8,988 bases of DNA from Candidatus Auribacterota bacterium. Its GTDB lineage: Bacteria > Auribacterota > JAFGBW01 > JAFGJP01. Below the pieces are notes generated by a model. It was not told where the DNA came from. It worked only from the letters and a program-made list of their open reading frames with translations, and searched no databases. Below, piece after piece: positions 6,301 through 8,988 of this stretch; position 1 is the stretch's first letter; the number at the start of each line of letters is the position of its first letter. Position numbers and translations under genes: made by a program. The DNA is taken from NCBI GenBank assembly GCA_016929035.1, contig JAFGJP010000101.1, positions 1 to 8,988 of the forward strand, written 5' to 3'.

Positions 6301-7696
6301 TCCTGACTGGGCTGTTAAGGTCTGGGCTATCAGTGTATTAAAGGATTTAAAAGATCCTCGGGCCATAGAGCATCTGGAAAAATTAAAAGATGACCCGGAT
6401 GAAAGAGTGCAGACGTGTGTTTTACAAGCTCTGGCAGAGCTTAGAGAGGATGAAAGAGATACAGATCAGATTATAGGGCTTCTCAGTCATCAGGATTCCA
6501 TGACGCGGCTTTCAGCCGTTCGTGCTCTTGGTCAGACAAAAGATGAAAGAGTGGTTGACCTTATTATTCCCATGCTTAGAGATAATGACTGGAGAGTAAG
6601 AATGGAAGCCATTTATGTGCTTCAAAGCTTAAAAGATGAAAGATCTTATGAGGCGATCAAAGAATGCATCCATGATGAAACTCCTGAAGTTGTCAATGCT
6701 GTTCTGAACTTTATGGACCAGCTGAAAGTCGAAGGTTTTGTTGATATGACGATTCAGCTTTTGAGTCATGAAAATCCAAAGGTGCGGGAATTTGCAGCCA
6801 TATGTGCAACAAGAATCAGGGAAGAAAGAATCATCGAACCATTGATGAAACTTCTCTCTGAACCGGATGTGAAAGTCAGAAGAGTTGTGGTATCCGGGCT
6901 GGCCAATCATGATGATGAGCATCTCACAGAGCCAATGCTTCGTCTTCTTGATGATGAAGATGAGAAAATCCGTCTTGATGCTTTAAGATTTCTTAAAAAT
7001 AGAGACAAAGATATTGGACCGTATTTTTTGAAGAAAGCGCTTAAAGACCCCAGTCTGGAGGTCAGGGAGTCAGCCATAAAAGGACTCAGCAATCGCACGG
7101 ATATGCTTATTTTAGATGATATCAAGGAGGCTTTGTATGATGACAGCACCAGTGTGCGCATAGCTGCTATTCAGATTTTGGCTAATCTTAAAGATCCGGC
7201 AGGAGTTGATGAACTTATCTCTCTTCTGGGAAATCAGGATATAGAAGTCATCAAGGAAGCAGCACGAGCATTGGAGCGGACAAAAGACAGCAAAGCCGTT
7301 GGTCCGCTTATGAAATTGCTTTCATGCACTGACCCTGAAGTTCGCGTGATTGCCGTGAGGTCTCTGGGATACATCGGAGAAGAAATAGCTCTAGATGCTT
7401 TGATAGAAAGGCTTGAAGATAATGCCGTGGAAGTAAAGATTGCGGCTATTGACGCCCTTGGAATGCTCAGGAATAAGAAAGCTGTAGACTTTCTTGTGAA
7501 AATTTTACAGGACAAAGACCCTGAAGTCCGCTGCCGGGTGATTTCCGCTCTTCAGGATATTTCTGATACGAAAGCTCTTGATGCATTGAGGCTGATGGCG
7601 AATGATGAAGACAGTGAAGTCAGAAAAAGAGCAGAATCAGCAGTCAAGTCGATTAAATCAAGAAATAAGATTGAAGACTGGAGAGAACAGCAGTAA
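3389..7696 (+). CDS. ABC-2 type permease fused to a giant HEAT-repeat solenoid
   Basis: The protein has 1,435 residues in one uninterrupted frame. The start is supported by AGGGGG (3378-3383) 5 bases upstream, and it begins 9 bp after the ATPase gene. Residues 1-255 are an ABC-2 membrane domain: hydrophobic segments near 17-37, 51-75, 104-123, 131-155, 162-185, 206-225 and 231-253. The hallmark cytoplasmic loop HEDPVTGSTAFWYTRPISRK follows helix 2. Residues about 256-575 are a soluble domain I cannot assign, with RCSDLSC (Cys307, Cys312). Residues 591-1424 are about 26 full HEAT/PBS-lyase-like repeats of 31 residues plus a partial one, with the pattern D-x-x-VR-x-x-A-x-x-x-LG-x-x-x-D-x-x-A-x-x-x-L-x-x-x-L. 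Typical ABC-2 permeases have roughly 250-600 residues, so the HEAT tail is extra. HEAT solenoids bind proteins or peptides. The lyase activity of some relatives is not implied. Helix count and the basic loop QYRTRKTSR (224-232) put the tail outside the cytoplasm. The role is probably export or envelope-stress sensing, not established. Confidence 0.93.
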   Translation: MKRVMHVIKKDIFRLKVPIVIWMGLVLLKTAYSLWGAHLLINMENFELQTILPIFDTLISYLQTIMIIIIIPLVVHEDPVTGSTAFWYTRPISRKTMLFSKALFIVSLFVILPLMFEVLTLIMNSVKMKYVLLAVPEILLESLSLVVPFFFLASMTPKFSRYALIGFSLVAVYYIGSTVIEIGAYFFETRFLSSLTRTLTLRLSRSVAVDVFIVLWGSFFIFLQYRTRKTSRTVAAFILGFFIMALIKYYWPWDFLKLKTPKKEQVVLLKDIDLKLMKDRIFVNDHFRREDDEERIKVINSEYDIRCSDLSCFAVIHKIHDAQIVLDDKTKLVSKTDLSGFYYSQKGAMGPLQSVLGDVKVLNPKGPDYSYTNLFSIDEDELMRHKEEKAQFIAQAEVYVYDYVVTSVLPLKPGAKDFYGAEQFVFFDVLEKRSEITVILVEKKANMVFEKKPESFSHFISDHMITKKLYVLRNPKRKEAIIPEYTSSFSDYYAFKGQRLVTDVERLRYSLFNNMRESIGVDKDWLKDAELVRVDAVFRGGCQKPLKIEDFFIPDEAWGRYVPREDYRQEKVKIDFETASIEEIIAVLESKDYQARSDAIEVLKTKDGSKDVEVIIQAFQDDSRKSIRSTLAYVLGAIGGDEAVQALILALKDTDAGIRASSAAALGLIRDKKAIEPLLQSLNDVNEDVRYKSIIALTSFKDSFLAEPLINSTKDSNPGVRIAAIRGLGELKEKKAVDALILSLHDSNIEIRDAAIYALGQIQDIRAEDSLIDMLQDPELRIVSRAIRALGSMKSKKAVESLIELLKHPEKDIRSAVISTLGNIKDPRAVEPLIEALKDPYAVNRSQAVWALAIMEDPRALEPLRELLQDPFENVRQSARNAINRLNEKTGGVQRQDIDFVIQRLKSPDPEMRISAARRLPNMKFYDPKLFEAACQALKDENPVVRRHAGIWFMFIRHPKSFEPMLEALQDPDWAVKVWAISVLKDLKDPRAIEHLEKLKDDPDERVQTCVLQALAELREDERDTDQIIGLLSHQDSMTRLSAVRALGQTKDERVVDLIIPMLRDNDWRVRMEAIYVLQSLKDERSYEAIKECIHDETPEVVNAVLNFMDQLKVEGFVDMTIQLLSHENPKVREFAAICATRIREERIIEPLMKLLSEPDVKVRRVVVSGLANHDDEHLTEPMLRLLDDEDEKIRLDALRFLKNRDKDIGPYFLKKALKDPSLEVRESAIKGLSNRTDMLILDDIKEALYDDSTSVRIAAIQILANLKDPAGVDELISLLGNQDIEVIKEAARALERTKDSKAVGPLMKLLSCTDPEVRVIAVRSLGYIGEEIALDALIERLEDNAVEVKIAAIDALGMLRNKKAVDFLVKILQDKDPEVRCRVISALQDISDTKALDALRLMANDEDSEVRKRAESAVKSIKSRNKIEDWREQQ
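5159..7660 (+). repeat. HEAT-repeat coding array, 93-bp period
   Basis: The DNA for residues 591-1424 of the permease fusion encodes about 26.5 consecutive repeats, nearly all exactly 31 codons. Repeats 1-9 (591-870) and 15-27 (1035-1424) keep the register strictly, apart from one extra residue in repeat 2. Repeats 10, 11 and 14 carry insertions; the largest is around EKTGGVQRQD (888-897). The second half is more diverged, with several repeats lacking the LG or VR signature (for example 1097-1127 and 1159-1189). Sampled repeats differ well at the nucleotide level, so this is an old protein expansion rather than a recent DNA duplication. Confidence 0.9.
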
Positions 7697-7700
7697 AGAA

Positions 7701-8987
7701 TCACATTTTGTAAAACACAAATCCTGTGTAGATTTTTGGATAGAAATCTGTTGATTTTTGAGGCATGCGGCCGCTGACCTCAACAACACTCCTCACCTGG
7801 TCGATCGGGGTCGGCTTGACGAGAAAGCCGATGGCTTGTGGATTTTTCCGGACGTCTTCAAGAACATCTTCTGTATTTTTAAAATAGTTAACATCTTTTC
7901 CGGGAACCATGGATCGGAAATCAAGATGAAGGATGTTTCGGGCAATAATATCCTGGAGCACGGAAACGCTGAGACGCTTGATGATCTCCCCGATGGAAGC
8001 AAAGCTTTCTTTTTTCATTGTGAGCGATTTGACCGTGTTGCCTTTGACCATGAGGAAAAAGGGCCTTTCATAGGAAGCGCTTTGCAAAATATCATCAAGA
8101 GACCGGGCGTCTGTTTTTTGGAATGAGTCAGATACATCAAAATTTTTCTCAAGCTTTTCGAGAAGAACACTTTTGTCTTGAGATATTTTTTTATCCGGAT
8201 AAAAAACCCGGTGTGTCGGAAGAATGACAAGGGATGGATCGTTGATGTCAACAAACGTCATCATGCGGTAGCGGAATTTTTCAGCTTCACCAGGATGATC
8301 CTTCTTCATCTTTTCGTAGAGCTCCAGGGCGGATTCATAACGGTGATGCCCGTCAGCGATGAGAAGCTGCTGGTCTTTCATCTGAGAAATGATTTTTGTT
8401 ATGAAAGTCTTGTCCGAGACTTCCCAAAACCTGTGGCGTACGCCAAAGTCATCCTTAAAGTTGCATTCAGGAGAAAGTGCAGCGGCCACCTTCGTAACCA
8501 TGTCCCGGATGGAATTTTCTTTTCCGTAAAAAAGAACAAATATATGGCCGAAATTCATATGCGTGGCCTCAAGAAGCCTGCTTCTGTCCTGCTTGGGGCC
8601 GAAAAATGTATTTTCATGGGGCTTGATATGCCCGTACTGAAACGGCTGCAGCTCTCCAAGGCCTGTAAAACTGAAGCGGCTGAAATCTTTCCCGTTTTTT
8701 GAAAATACCTGCTCGTAGATATAGAGAGAAGGATTTTCAGAATACACGAGAATCCCCTCTTTTATCCACCGGTTAACCGTGTCTCTGACATGCGCATACC
8801 AGGAGTCGGATGTGTCTTCCCGGAGGTAATCACCTTTGATAAGCTCTGCGATGTTGTAAGGGCTTTTTGAAGAAAAGAGCTTGAGAAGGTCTTTGTCGAG
8901 CTTGTCATAGGGAAAAGAAACGACATCACTGATGCTGACCTTTTCCCTGTTATATTTCAGCCCTCTGAAAGGTATGATGTTGGCCAT
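7701..8987 (-). CDS. DUF1015 (COG4198) family protein
   Basis: The protein has 428 residues, full length for the family, starting at the ATG complementary to 8985-8987 at the very edge of the window. The N-terminus MANIIPFRGLKYN matches the family's usual opening, which supports this start although its ribosome-binding site is not visible. Family landmarks appear in order: SFPYD (24-28), SPYN (42-45), HENT with K-x-x-DR (124-135), ADGHHRYESAL (211-221), PTHR (257-260) and the C-terminal PQKSTDFYPKIYTGFVFY (409-426). The conserved His, Asp, Glu and Arg residues look catalytic or ligand-binding, but no biochemical role is established that I can cite. From memory, homologues often lie near serine-biosynthesis genes (serA/serC), which could be checked in the DNA beyond 8988. 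It is soluble, with no signal peptide or membrane segment. It converges on the HEAT gene with 4 bp between stop codons. Confidence 0.93.
   Translation of the reverse strand: MANIIPFRGLKYNREKVSISDVVSFPYDKLDKDLLKLFSSKSPYNIAELIKGDYLREDTSDSWYAHVRDTVNRWIKEGILVYSENPSLYIYEQVFSKNGKDFSRFSFTGLGELQPFQYGHIKPHENTFFGPKQDRSRLLEATHMNFGHIFVLFYGKENSIRDMVTKVAAALSPECNFKDDFGVRHRFWEVSDKTFITKIISQMKDQQLLIADGHHRYESALELYEKMKKDHPGEAEKFRYRMMTFVDINDPSLVILPTHRVFYPDKKISQDKSVLLEKLEKNFDVSDSFQKTDARSLDDILQSASYERPFFLMVKGNTVKSLTMKKESFASIGEIIKRLSVSVLQDIIARNILHLDFRSMVPGKDVNYFKNTEDVLEDVRKNPQAIGFLVKPTPIDQVRSVVEVSGRMPQKSTDFYPKIYTGFVFYKM
7715..7737. terminator. Weak hairpin between convergent genes
   Basis: ACACA (7715-7719) and TGTGT (7725-7729) form a 5-bp stem with loop AATCC, followed by AGATTTTT on the + strand. 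On the other strand the same stem is followed by TTTTAC. It lies within the 3' end of the DUF1015 gene, just beyond the HEAT gene stop. It is the only terminator-like structure I see at this junction. The stem is short, so this is a weak candidate. Confidence 0.25.
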
Positions 8988-8988
8988 A

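Noticed and set aside
5159..7660. 93-bp periodicity as a CRISPR-like or DNA satellite array
   Set aside because: Units are not identical at the DNA level. The periodicity is at protein level in one open frame and matches HEAT repeats.
8178..8702. 174-codon + strand frame opposite the DUF1015 gene
   Set aside because: It lies entirely antisense to a well-conserved gene. The translation has no recognisable motif and reads as a mirror of DUF1015 codons.
7701..8987. DUF1015 gene cut off by the window end
   Set aside because: The ATG at 8985-8987 gives the family's normal N-terminus (PFRG at residues 6-9) and normal length, so the coding region looks complete.

Overview
The window (8,988 bp, moderate GC by eye) reads as a bacterial chromosomal segment. 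It has tightly packed genes, strong AAGGAGG / GGGGG ribosome-binding sites and sigma70-type promoter elements. There are no rRNA or tRNA genes, no CRISPR array, and no insertion sequence or phage gene that I can recognise. The lipoprotein, DUF1015 protein and HEAT-rich proteins together would suit a deep-branching, probably diderm lineage (Omnitrophota- or Planctomycetes-like, for example). This is a guess from gene flavour, not a demonstrated placement.

Left part (1-1930, + strand): the probable last codons of an upstream gene (1-59) are followed by a lipoprotein with an acidic, Met/Gln-rich middle (100-981), then a cation diffusion facilitator (CDF) metal exporter with an HD-HD transport site (1022-1930). 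Gaps of about 40 bp between them suggest co-transcription. A 12-bp hairpin with a T-rich 3' flank overlaps the CDF stop codon and probably ends this unit.

Centre (about 2022-7696, + strand): a self-contained three-gene operon resembling the Bacillus ytr type. A strong promoter overlaps an inverted-repeat operator. It drives a YtrA-family GntR repressor (2094-2477), an ABC ATPase (2474-3379, ATGA overlap) and a very large protein of 1,435 residues (3389-7696). That last protein starts as an ABC-2 type permease with about 7 membrane helices and continues in frame through a soluble domain of about 320 residues. It ends in a solenoid of about 26 full HEAT (PBS-lyase-like) repeats of 31 residues. 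The expected logic is that the repressor senses a signal, the operon is derepressed, and the ATPase powers the permease. The helix count and positive-inside rule suggest that the 1,180-residue tail lies outside the cytoplasm. This permease-HEAT fusion is the most unusual item in the window.

Right part (7701-8987, - strand): a complete DUF1015/COG4198 protein, convergent with the HEAT gene and only 4 bp from it. Its start codon sits at the edge of the window, so its promoter is not visible.
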